Shown here piece by piece: positions 52,362 through 59,832 of a stretch of DNA of 64,000 bases. Position 1 is the stretch's first letter. Each line of letters begins with the position of its first letter. The stretch lies in the NCBI GenBank assembly GCA_000955785.1, contig JYOD01000071.1, forward strand, positions 1 through 64,000, written 5' to 3'. The notes below the pieces were generated by a model, which had not been told where the DNA came from, did not search any database, and saw only the letters and a program-made list of their open reading frames with translations. The translations under genes and the position numbers were made by a program. Source of the stretch: Burkholderiaceae bacterium 16. Its GTDB lineage: Bacteria > Pseudomonadota > Gammaproteobacteria > Burkholderiales > Burkholderiaceae.

Positions 52362-53747
52362 ATGACTCTCATCCTTATCAATGCAGACATCCTGGTCACC
52401 ATGGATGCGCAGCGCCGCGAGATTCCGGGCGGCGCGCTGGTAGCCCAAGGCCCGTCGATCGAATGGGTGGGCGCCAGCGCCGAGTTGCCGCAGCAATACC
52501 GCCGGCTGATCGACGAAGGCCGCGCCGAGGTACTCGACATGCGTGGCCAGGTGGTGATTCCGGGTCTGGTCAATACGCACCACCACATGTACCAGAGCCT
52601 GACCCGCGCCGTGCCGGCCGCGCAGGACGCGGAGCTGTTCTCCTGGCTGAGCAATCTCTATATGTTGTGGTCGCACCTGACGCCGGAGATGATCGATGTG
52701 TCGACCCGGACCGCGATGGCGGAATTGATGCTATCCGGCTGCACCACCACCAGTGACCATCTTTATCTTTACCCCAACGGCTCGCGCCTGGACGATTCGA
52801 TTGCGGCCGCGGCGCAAATGGGCATGCGTTTCCATGCCGCGCGCGGATCGATGAGCGTGGGCCGCAGCAAGGGTGGCCTGCCACCCGACTCGGTGGTGGA
52901 GGGGGAGCGGGCGATCCTGAGCGACAGCCAGCGGCTGATCGAGCAATACCACGACGCTTCGCGCCATGCCATGCTGCGCGTGGTGGTGGCGCCATGCTCG
53001 CCGTTTTCCGTGTCGCGCGACCTGATGCGGGAGTCGGCGCTGCTGGCGCGCAACTATGGCGTGTCGCTGCACACCCACCTTGCCGAGAACGATAACGACA
53101 TCGCCTACTCGCGCGAAAAGTTCGGCCTGACGCCCGCGCAGTACGCCGAGGAACTCGGCTGGGTCGGACCCGATGTGTGGCACGCGCACTGCGTCAAGCT
53201 GGACGACGAAGGCATCGCGCTGTTCGCCCGCACCGGCACGGGCGTGGCCCATTGCCCTTGCTCCAATATGCGGCTGGCTTCAGGCATTGCGCCGGTGCGC
53301 GCGATGCGCGATGCCGGCGTGCCGGTCGGCCTGGGGGTGGACGGCAGCGCTTCGAACGATGGTGCTCATATGCTGGGCGAGGTGCGCCAGGCGATGCTGT
53401 TGCAGCGGGTAGGCTACGGGCCCGCCGCCATGAGCGCGCGCGAGGCACTGGAGATTGCCACCCTGGGAGGCGCGCGCGTGCTGGGCCGCGACGATATCGG
53501 CGCCCTGGCGCCGGGCATGTCGGCTGACTTCGTGGCCTTCGACATGGGGCAGGTGGCTTACGCCGGCGCGGGCCACGATCCGGTGGCGGCGCTGGTGTTC
53601 TGCACGCCGGGCAATGTCGCTACCAGTGTGATCAACGGCAAGGTGGTGGTGCGCGACGGCGAGCTGCGCACGGTGGAATTGCCGCGCGTGCTGGCGCGGC
53701 ACCGCGGGCTCGCGCGCGAATTGTTCGAGCGCGCAAGCGCAGGTTGA
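52362..53747 (+). CDS. 8-oxoguanine deaminase-like amidohydrolase
   Basis: A 461-residue metal-dependent amidohydrolase. Metal ligands are visible: HHHMYQSLTRA near residue 73, a HTHLAEND histidine near 235, a HCVKLDD histidine near 276 and the GVDGSASND aspartate near 326. The HHHMYQSLTRAVPAAQDAELF segment is typical of the 8-oxoguanine deaminase/hydroxyatrazine-hydrolase branch. It probably converts a modified purine or triazine. The LysR gene upstream is the likely regulator. Confidence 0.88.
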   Translation: MTLILINADILVTMDAQRREIPGGALVAQGPSIEWVGASAELPQQYRRLIDEGRAEVLDMRGQVVIPGLVNTHHHMYQSLTRAVPAAQDAELFSWLSNLYMLWSHLTPEMIDVSTRTAMAELMLSGCTTTSDHLYLYPNGSRLDDSIAAAAQMGMRFHAARGSMSVGRSKGGLPPDSVVEGERAILSDSQRLIEQYHDASRHAMLRVVVAPCSPFSVSRDLMRESALLARNYGVSLHTHLAENDNDIAYSREKFGLTPAQYAEELGWVGPDVWHAHCVKLDDEGIALFARTGTGVAHCPCSNMRLASGIAPVRAMRDAGVPVGLGVDGSASNDGAHMLGEVRQAMLLQRVGYGPAAMSAREALEIATLGGARVLGRDDIGALAPGMSADFVAFDMGQVAYAGAGHDPVAALVFCTPGNVATSVINGKVVVRDGELRTVELPRVLARHRGLARELFERASAG

Positions 53748-53860
53748 CGCGAGTCCCGGATGCGGCGCGCGCATGACCCCACTCGAGTGGGGCTGCGTCA
53801 TGTCTCCAATGTATTCACGCTAGGCGACGGGACGTTCTCGGAACGCCCCCGACCCTTCTC

Positions 53861-53896
53861 AGCCCGCCACAACACAATTGTCGCGGGCTTTTTTTT
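53861..53896 (+). terminator. Terminator after deaminase gene
   Basis: A 7-bp stem AGCCCGC (53861-53867)/GCGGGCT (53883-53889) is followed by T8. Confidence 0.85.
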
Positions 53897-53946
53897 GTAT
53901 GTTTTTTTGAGGAGATTTTTGGGGGTGGGGGGGATGCGCCAATGAA

Positions 53947-53978
53947 AAAAGCCGGAAGCATTGCTGCTCCCGGCTTTT
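53947..53978. terminator. Terminator of tRNA-Lys copy 2 (one base altered)
   Basis: AAAAGCCGG (53947-53955) pairs with CCGGCTTTT (53970-53978). Copy 1 extends to 14 bp; here a T-to-C change breaks the inner part of the stem. Confidence 0.75.
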
Positions 53979-53987
53979 AGAATTCGC

Positions 53988-54063
53988 TGGTGGGGCGTGA
54001 GTGACTCGAACACTCGACCTACGGATTAAGAGTCCGCTGCTCTACCAACTGAGCTAACGCCCC
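53988..54063 (-). tRNA. tRNA-Lys(CTT), copy 2
   Basis: The 76-nt sequence is identical to copy 1 at 49594-49669, including anticodon CTT and encoded CCA. The flanking bases on both sides also match copy 1. Confidence 0.97.
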
Positions 54064-54076
54064 AACGAAGAAAAAG

Positions 54077-54104
54077 ATTGTATCATCGTTTTTGCGTTTG
54101 TCAA
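54077..54104 (-). promoter_or_regulatory. Promoter of tRNA-Lys copy 2
   Basis: Minus strand: consensus TTGACA (54099-54104), 16-bp spacer, TACAAT (54077-54082). It differs from the copy 1 promoter, so the duplicated block ends inside the promoter and the two genes may be expressed differently. Confidence 0.8.
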
Positions 54105-54352
54105 ACCCCCTTCCTGCGATTTTTTCCTGCGCGAGCAGGATCGCGGATGGCATGTACGAACGGCCCCGCTTCCTGCAGCGATGCGAAGGCGCAGGGGCTT
54201 TTTCATGCACCGGATCCATGCATTCATGCCATGGGAACTCGCCTGGTGCATCGGCAGTCATGCTTGGAGGCGAGCGAGGCGTAGGCCTTTGCGGACGAGT
54301 CGGGCCGACCCATGTTAGGATGAATCTTCACTTGCAATGGAGGGCTGTACCG

Positions 54353-54616
54353 ATGGATATCAAATTCCAAGAGCAAGATCGCTACGATATCAATAATGAA
54401 GGCTTGCTATTCCACGCTGTTGTCAACGGCGAACAAGTCACCTGCGTGGTGACGCGCGAAGCGCTGTGGGAAGGCTTCAGTGCCGACCAGGTCTTGTCGC
54501 TGGAAGAGGCTTTCCGCGCCGGACGCGAGACAATCGAGCGTGCCGCCGTGGTGCTGATCGAGCAGGGCGCCGCCCAGCCGGTGGTGGTCAAGCGCGCCCA
54601 TGTGGCGCCGCTCTGA
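54353..54616 (+). CDS. DUF1488 family protein
   Basis: An 87-residue cytoplasmic protein with the DUF1488 pattern: a beta-rich N-terminal part (LLFHAVVNGEQVTCVVTREAL near residue 18) and a C-terminal helix. Function unknown; the family is widespread in Burkholderiaceae, mostly as single genes. AATGGAGGGCTG precedes the ATG. Confidence 0.82.
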   Translation: MDIKFQEQDRYDINNEGLLFHAVVNGEQVTCVVTREALWEGFSADQVLSLEEAFRAGRETIERAAVVLIEQGAAQPVVVKRAHVAPL

Positions 54617-54784
54617 AACGGGTCTCAGGCCGGGTCTGTCATCGGTCCGATCCCGGGCTAACGTTTCATGTTGTTGCGGCTTCTCGCCGCCTGGCGCCGG
54701 TTCCACGCCGGCGTTTCTCTTTTCCGTTCCCGCGTTCATGCCTTGCCGGGTTCAGGTCACGTTCCAGATCTAGTCGTACTTTTC

Positions 54785-56593
54785 CTACGCCGCGCCTTGG
54801 AGCGCTCCGCCCGGGCGGCTTGCGCATTCCTCGAAGATTCGCGCCTGGCATTGCGCGCACCCGACGGGATCCAGGCGGGCAATGATGGTGTGCAGCGCCT
54901 GCCGCTTGGTGGAGAAGATATGCCCGTCGCCCAGTTTTAGCGCAAAGCCGGTCTGATCCCAAGTCTGCAGAACCTGAGTGCGCGGACGGTGGAAATACAG
55001 GTCGCCGCCGGTGGCACGCCGTTCGGCCAGCTCGCTTTCCCACATTTCGGCGCCGGCCAGGTCGATGAAGTTCATGCTCTTGGTCATGGCCAGCAGATGG
55101 ATCTGTCCAGGATGGGCGCTGCGTGCTTCGTGCAGCCGGTCGGTGACGTACTGGACAGCGCCGAAGTAGATTGCGCCTTCCATGCGCAGCAGCTTGAGTT
55201 GAGGACATTCCGGCTGCGGGCGGTGCAACTCGTCCAGCGGCGTAAAGCGGCGGTCGGGATCGTCCGCGTCGGGCACCAGGCTGCGCACAGCCGGCCGCGA
55301 CGTGCGATAGAGATAGGCAACCAGCGACAAGATGGTGCCGAGCAAAACCGCCATTTCCAGGCGGATGGCCAGCGTGGCGGCAAAGGTGCTGATGGCGATG
55401 GCGAATTCGGTCCGGCTCAGGCTGGCGATGCGGCGCAGCCGGGAGAAATCGAACAGGCCCCAGGCCACCAGGATCAGCATCGCGGCGATTGCCGCGAGCG
55501 GAATCCTGGCCAGCAGCGGTGCGCTTGCGGTGACCAGCACGACCAGCAGCACGGCTGAGAAAATGCTGGCCAGCGGCGTCTGCGCGCCCGCTTCATAGTT
55601 GGGCATCGAGCGGTTCAGCGAGCCGCAGGAGATATAGGCGGAGAAGAAGCCACCCGCGATATTGGACAAGCCCTGGCCGATGAACTCGCGGTTGGCGTCG
55701 ATGTGCTGGCCTGAGCGCAGGGCAACCGCCTTGGCGATCGAAATCGACTGGCCGAGCGCCACGATGGTGAGCGCGGCGGCGATGCCTAGCAGGTCGGGGA
55801 TGGCCTGCCAGGAGATGTCGGGCACGTGCAAGGGCGGAATGGCCGACGGTATCGGGCCAACCACGTTGACGTGGCGCGCGCCTTCGCTCCAGCCCGGCGC
55901 ATTGAGCAGCAAGGCGATGCCGTAGCCCGCCAGCAGGCCGATCAGCATGAAGGGCAGCCGGCGCGAGACGCGCTTGACGGCGAGCGTGACCGCCAGCGTG
56001 ACCGCGGCCACGGTGAATGCACTCCAGTTGATGGTGTCGGCGTTGTCGAGCAGGAAGCGCACTATGCCGAAGGCGCTCGTGCCCGTGGGCACGGCTAGCC
56101 CGAACAGGTCCTTGAGCGCATAGAGCCCGATCAGCGTCGCCGCGCCGCAGGTGAAGCCAAGCAGCACCGAGGGCGAGATAAAGTTGGCGAGCGAACCGAG
56201 GCGCAGGGTGCCCACGGCAAGCTGCAGCAAGCCGACCATGACGGTGACGGCGAGCGCGAGATTGATGTACTCCGGACTGCCGGCAAAGGCCACTGGACTC
56301 AGCATGGCGAACAGCGCCAGCGAGTTGGCGTTGGTCGGCCCGGACATCACGTGCCAGCTCGACCCGAACAAGGCCGCCACGATGCACGGGATGACGGCCG
56401 CATAGATGCCGTACTGTGGAGGCAGGCCGGCGAGGGTGGCGAAGGCGACCCCCTGCGGCAGCACCAGCACGGCGCCGAGCAGGCCCGCGATCAGGTCGGC
56501 GCGCAAGGAGGCCGGGCTTACGCGGTGCCGCCATGCCGGCAGCAGGCGCCCAAGCACGCCGCCTGTTCCGCCTTGCGCTGCAGGCACGGTCAT
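54785..56593 (-). CDS. SulP-family anion transporter with STAS domain
   Basis: A 602-residue inner-membrane protein. About twelve hydrophobic segments (residues 25-420) carry the SulP signature LPQGVAFATLAGLPPQYGIYAA; a cytoplasmic STAS domain with TKSMNFIDLAGAEMWE follows near residue 500, then a Cys-containing tail. SulP proteins transport sulfate, bicarbonate or dicarboxylates; the substrate is not clear. Its start overlaps the stop of the HpaR/MarR gene (ATGA). Confidence 0.93.
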   Translation of the reverse strand: MTVPAAQGGTGGVLGRLLPAWRHRVSPASLRADLIAGLLGAVLVLPQGVAFATLAGLPPQYGIYAAVIPCIVAALFGSSWHVMSGPTNANSLALFAMLSPVAFAGSPEYINLALAVTVMVGLLQLAVGTLRLGSLANFISPSVLLGFTCGAATLIGLYALKDLFGLAVPTGTSAFGIVRFLLDNADTINWSAFTVAAVTLAVTLAVKRVSRRLPFMLIGLLAGYGIALLLNAPGWSEGARHVNVVGPIPSAIPPLHVPDISWQAIPDLLGIAAALTIVALGQSISIAKAVALRSGQHIDANREFIGQGLSNIAGGFFSAYISCGSLNRSMPNYEAGAQTPLASIFSAVLLVVLVTASAPLLARIPLAAIAAMLILVAWGLFDFSRLRRIASLSRTEFAIAISTFAATLAIRLEMAVLLGTILSLVAYLYRTSRPAVRSLVPDADDPDRRFTPLDELHRPQPECPQLKLLRMEGAIYFGAVQYVTDRLHEARSAHPGQIHLLAMTKSMNFIDLAGAEMWESELAERRATGGDLYFHRPRTQVLQTWDQTGFALKLGDGHIFSTKRQALHTIIARLDPVGCAQCQARIFEECASRPGGALQGAA

Positions 56594-57039
56594 GTGCGCG
56601 GGTCTCGCTCGGTGAAGGTTTCCAGCAGTTCGTCGAGCGCGCCATAGACCTTGCCGAGCCGCTCGGCGCCGATCATCTGCTCGAGCTCCTCATAACGCCG
56701 GTCGATCAGCGGCTCCATCTCGGCGATCACGGCGCGGCACTTGTCGGTCAGCGAGATCAGCTGGCGGCGCTGGTCCGTTGTGGAGCGGGAGCGAAGGATC
56801 AGGCCCGCTTCCTCCATGCTCGACAGCATGCGGGTCAGGCTCGGGCTCAGGATGAGGCAGGCATCGGCGACCTGGTTCGGCTCCATTTCGCCCTGCTCGC
56901 TGAGGGTGCGCACCACGCGCCATTGCTGCTCGGTCATGCCGTGCTGGCGCAGGATGGGCCTAAAGCCCGCCATCAGCGTTTCGCGGGCTTGCAGCAGCAG
57001 GTGGGGAAGGTTGCGGTGGCGGAAGGTGGCCGGTTTCAT
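56590..57039 (-). CDS. MarR-family regulator, HpaR-like
   Basis: A 149-residue MarR winged-helix protein of the homoprotocatechuate-regulator (HpaR) branch: start FRHRNLPHLLLQARE, a TEQQWRVVRTLSEQGEMEPNQVADAC helix-turn-helix entry and a STTDQRRQLISLTDKC wing. No hpa catabolic gene is nearby; instead it is translationally coupled to a SulP transporter. ATG 57039 gives normal MarR length; the frame is open further but unlike MarR. Confidence 0.88.
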   Translation of the reverse strand: MKPATFRHRNLPHLLLQARETLMAGFRPILRQHGMTEQQWRVVRTLSEQGEMEPNQVADACLILSPSLTRMLSSMEEAGLILRSRSTTDQRRQLISLTDKCRAVIAEMEPLIDRRYEELEQMIGAERLGKVYGALDELLETFTERDPRT

Positions 57040-57122
57040 GCCCGCAAGTGTAGCTGTGCGGCGGCCCGGAAGCGAGACGGTGGCTTCCCGGATATCCCGA
57101 ACGCTGGCTTGCGCATACCGCT

Positions 57123-57920
57123 TTAACCCAGGGTGAGCGTCGCAACCACCGGCGTGTGGTCCGACGGCTGCTCCCAGGTGCGCGGCACGCGATCGATCAC
57201 GCAGGCGCTGCAAACATCGCGCAAGGCCGGCGACAGCAGGATGTGGTCGATGCGCAGGCCGGCATTGCGGCGGAAGGCGAACATGCGGTAGTCCCACCAG
57301 GAGAAGCTCTTCTCGGGCTGCTCGAACATGCGGAAGGCATCGGTCAGGCCGAGCGCCTCCAGCGCCTTGAAGGCGTCGCGCTCCGGGGGCGATACCAGGT
57401 TCTGGCCTTCCCACTTCTTGGGATCGTGCACGTCGCGGTCTTCGGGCGCGATATTGAAGTCGCCCAGCAGCGCGAGCTTCGGGTACTTCGCCATCTCCTC
57501 TTGCAGCCACGCCGTCATCGCCTGCAGCCAGCCCAGCTTGTAGGTGAACTTGTCGGAGTCCGGCGCCTGGCCGTTGGGGAAATACGCGCACACCAGGCGC
57601 ACGTCGCCGTAGGTGGCCGCCACCACGCGCTGCTGGGCGTCGTCGTAGCCGGGGATATTGCGCACCACGTCGGTGGGCGCCGCCATGCTAGCGTTGCGCG
57701 CCAGGATCGCCACGCCGTTGTAAGTCTTCTGGCCGGTGAACACGCTGTGGAAGCCCGCGCTCTCCAGTTCGGCCAGCGGGTACTTGTCGTCCGGCATCTT
57801 CAGTTCCTGCAGGCACAGGGCGTCGATCGGCGTGTCGGCTTTTTCCTGCTCGATCAGCCAGTCCAGCACTTGCGGTAGCCGGACCTTGAGCGAGTTGACG
57901 TTCCAGGTGGCGATTCTCAT
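57123..57920 (-). CDS. xthA: Exodeoxyribonuclease III
   Basis: A 265-residue AP endonuclease/exonuclease of base-excision repair. Key motifs are the metal glutamate in LQELKMPDDKYP near residue 41, the GDFNIAPEDRDVHDP segment near residue 150 and SDHTPVV near the C-terminus. Length matches E. coli XthA (268). Confidence 0.97.
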   Translation of the reverse strand: MRIATWNVNSLKVRLPQVLDWLIEQEKADTPIDALCLQELKMPDDKYPLAELESAGFHSVFTGQKTYNGVAILARNASMAAPTDVVRNIPGYDDAQQRVVAATYGDVRLVCAYFPNGQAPDSDKFTYKLGWLQAMTAWLQEEMAKYPKLALLGDFNIAPEDRDVHDPKKWEGQNLVSPPERDAFKALEALGLTDAFRMFEQPEKSFSWWDYRMFAFRRNAGLRIDHILLSPALRDVCSACVIDRVPRTWEQPSDHTPVVATLTLG

Positions 57921-58089
57921 CTTTGTTTGTCCTATTGATCTAAAGATCTAAAACGCATTTTACAGGGCTGGAACCCTTTGGCCCCGCCCGGCCTTTCACC
58001 AACGAACACCTCGTGGATCACGCTCCCGGTCCGGATCTGGCCGCCGGCCGCATCGCCTGGTCGCTGCGCTGCGTGGACATCGCCCTGAT
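57921..58089. other. Intergenic region
   Basis: No recognisable gene. The region begins the gene-decay zone up to 59.8 kb; a plus-strand open stretch at about 57966-58090 (PFGPARPFTNEHLV…) looks protein-like but I cannot assign it. Confidence 0.3.
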
Positions 58090-58463
58090 TCAGACCCACG
58101 TTTCATGCAAATGGCGCCAGGCAACGCGGGCGTCGCCTGCAAGCACGAACAGCGCCGTGGCGCGTCGTTCGGACGCGCCCTCGTTCCAGGTCTGCGTTTC
58201 GCGGTAGGTGACCGTGGCCGAGCCAGCATCCTCATACACGAGCGTCAACTCATCGATATCGATCCGCATTCCGGCCCTGGCCCCACGCAGGCGTGTGAAG
58301 AGCGAGGGAAGCCGCGTTCGTCCAGCCGTGTTCCGTTCGGCGAGATCATGCTGAAGCCTGGCTCGAATCGTTGAAGCAGCTTGTCGAGTACCGGGTTGGG
58401 GCATTCGGCGTTGGACAGCCATTGCTCGATCAGCGTGTGGGTGTCCGCGACTTCACGCAGCAC
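58090..58463 (-). pseudogene. Frameshifted DUF4440 (SnoaL-like) protein gene
   Basis: Two minus-strand frames together encode one DUF4440-like protein of about 125 residues. The first reads LREVADTHTLIEQWLSNAE…GFSMISPNGTRLD and breaks near 58305. The second continues LPSLFTRLRGARAGMRIDIDELTLVYED…TYRETQTWNEGA…WRHLHETWV to the stop at 58090. The N-terminal HxLIEQWL motif and C-terminal WRHLxETW motif are characteristic of the family. GTG 58463 is the likely start. The shift lies within about 58290-58330. Probably inactive, unless it is a sequencing error. Confidence 0.7.
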
Positions 58464-58528
58464 GTTTAGCAGCGCCAGGGTTTGTGCGAGGCTGGAGCAG
58501 ATGCCGCCTCCCACCCCCATCAATAGAA

Positions 58529-58654
58529 ACGTACACGCGCCACGCCAGCGCCAAGGTCCGCGGGTTCATCGACCACTTGCGCGATTCCGGCGCGCAAGGC
58601 AGTTGGTCAGCACGTTTCTGGCCGGACGTAAGCCGGCGCGGCCTCAAGGCTTGA
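58529..58654 (+). pseudogene. Remnant of a LysR regulator C-terminus
   Basis: Plus-strand reading …RHASAKVRGFIDHLRDSG…ARFWPDVSRRGLKA ending in TGA at 58652-58654 resembles the C-terminal helix of LysR proteins (S-x-KVRxFIDHL). No upstream part is present, so it is a decayed 3' end. Confidence 0.45.
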
Positions 58655-59357
58655 AGGAGCCCTCGATGGCATAGCGCGAGCCCGGATGCACCAGGCGCGC
58701 CAGCGTAATCGGCGAGCCCTGGCTTTCGGTGCGCCGGACCACGATCAGGCAAGGCTCGGCCGGCTTGATGCCCAGCAACTCGGCCTCCTGCTCGGTGGGC
58801 AGTTGCGCCTCGATCGAGTACTGGGCCTCCCATAGCGGTGCCACGGTCAGCAGGTAATTGGTGGGCGTGGTCTTGGTGAAGTCCACGTCCAGGTAGTCGG
58901 GCGCGCGGGCGGGGTTGACGTAGCGGTCCTCGCACAGCAGCGGCACGCCGTTCTCGCTATGGACGATCAGGGTGTGGAAGACCGGGCTGCCGACGGGCAG
59001 TCCCATGCGCTGAGCCAGGGCCTCGTTGACCACCTCGGCGCGCGCCATATGCACGTCCGAGCGATGACGGTGGCCGCGTTCGGTGATCTCGTCGTGCAAG
59101 TCGCGGATGGTCAGGGTAGACGACGCGCGGTAGGGCTGGGTGGCGAACGTGCCCACGCCCTGTACGCGCTCCACCAACCCTTCGGCCTGCAATTCGCGCA
59201 CCGCCCGGTTGGCCGTCATGCGGCTGACGCGGAACTGCGTGACCAGTTCGGACTCCGACGGCATCAGCGTGCCCGGCGGCCAGCGCCCGGCACTGAGTCC
59301 TTCCTTGAGGTAATTCTTGATGTGCGCGTAGGCGGCGGCGGGTGGCAGGTAGGTCAT
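58644..59357 (-). CDS. GntR-family regulator, HutC subfamily (UTRA domain)
   Basis: A 237-residue repressor. N-terminal winged helix (LMPSESELVTQFRVSRMTANRAV near residue 30), then a UTRA ligand domain (residues about 90-235) as in HutC histidine-utilisation repressors. ATG 59357 is preferred, ATG 59366 adds three residues. No hut gene is in the window. A perfect palindrome of HutC-type lies 124 bp upstream, so autoregulation and control of a divergent gene are likely. Confidence 0.9.
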   Translation of the reverse strand: MTYLPPAAAYAHIKNYLKEGLSAGRWPPGTLMPSESELVTQFRVSRMTANRAVRELQAEGLVERVQGVGTFATQPYRASSTLTIRDLHDEITERGHRHRSDVHMARAEVVNEALAQRMGLPVGSPVFHTLIVHSENGVPLLCEDRYVNPARAPDYLDVDFTKTTPTNYLLTVAPLWEAQYSIEAQLPTEQEAELLGIKPAEPCLIVVRRTESQGSPITLARLVHPGSRYAIEGSFKP

Positions 59358-59480
59358 GGCACGCATATTACTTGACCGGGCTTGTCTAGCCAATTTCCAT
59401 TTTCGAAGACTCCCGGGTAGCAGGGCGACAAGGCCCGGCCCGGATCAGGGTAGTCCCGACTCGTTGATTTGTTGTCCTTT

Positions 59481-59494
59481 CTTGTATATACAAG
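59481..59494. promoter_or_regulatory. HutC-type operator
   Basis: CTTGTATATACAAG is a perfect 14-bp palindrome between the HutC-like gene (minus) and the truncated MFS gene (plus). HutC proteins are known to bind TGTATATACA-core sites. It is a strong candidate for the regulator's own operator. Confidence 0.75.
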
Positions 59495-59549
59495 AATAAG
59501 CAGCCGGGAAGTGACTCCCGGGTGAAATAAGAAGGATAAGAAGGGCTGC

Positions 59550-59789
59550 GTCTCCCTGTATCCGGCGCTCGCCGCGACCTGGTTCGGCACGGCCAACCTC
59601 GGGTCCATCCTCGGGGCGCTGTATATCGCGGTCGGGGTTGCCGCGATGGCCGGCGGTAGCCTCGCGGGCTGGCTCTTCAATATCTACGGCAATTATTCGG
59701 CCGCGATTGCAGCGAGCGGATGCCGCGCGTTGGCTTCGGTAGCGTGTATTGTCCGTGCCGGCCGCCATGAAAAAAGCGGCTCGATATGA
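59550..59789 (+). pseudogene. C-terminal remnant of an MFS transporter
   Basis: The frame reads VSLYPALAATWFGTANLGSILGALYIAVGVAAMAGGSLAGWLF… to a stop at 59787-59789, matching the last two helices of MFS carriers of the oxalate/formate-antiporter branch. About the first 300 residues are missing. It lies directly behind the operator, so the regulator's original target was probably this transporter. Confidence 0.65.
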
Positions 59790-59832
59790 GCCGCCTTCCC
59801 CGTTACGCTTCTTTGCTTTTCCTTACCCTGCC

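Larger units (their letters stand above)
53941..54070. repeat. Direct repeat A (tRNA-Lys block), right copy
   Basis: Same block and orientation as 49546-49676. The two copies bracket 4.3 kb containing the DUF2252, LysR and deaminase genes, so homologous recombination could delete or amplify them. Confidence 0.9.
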
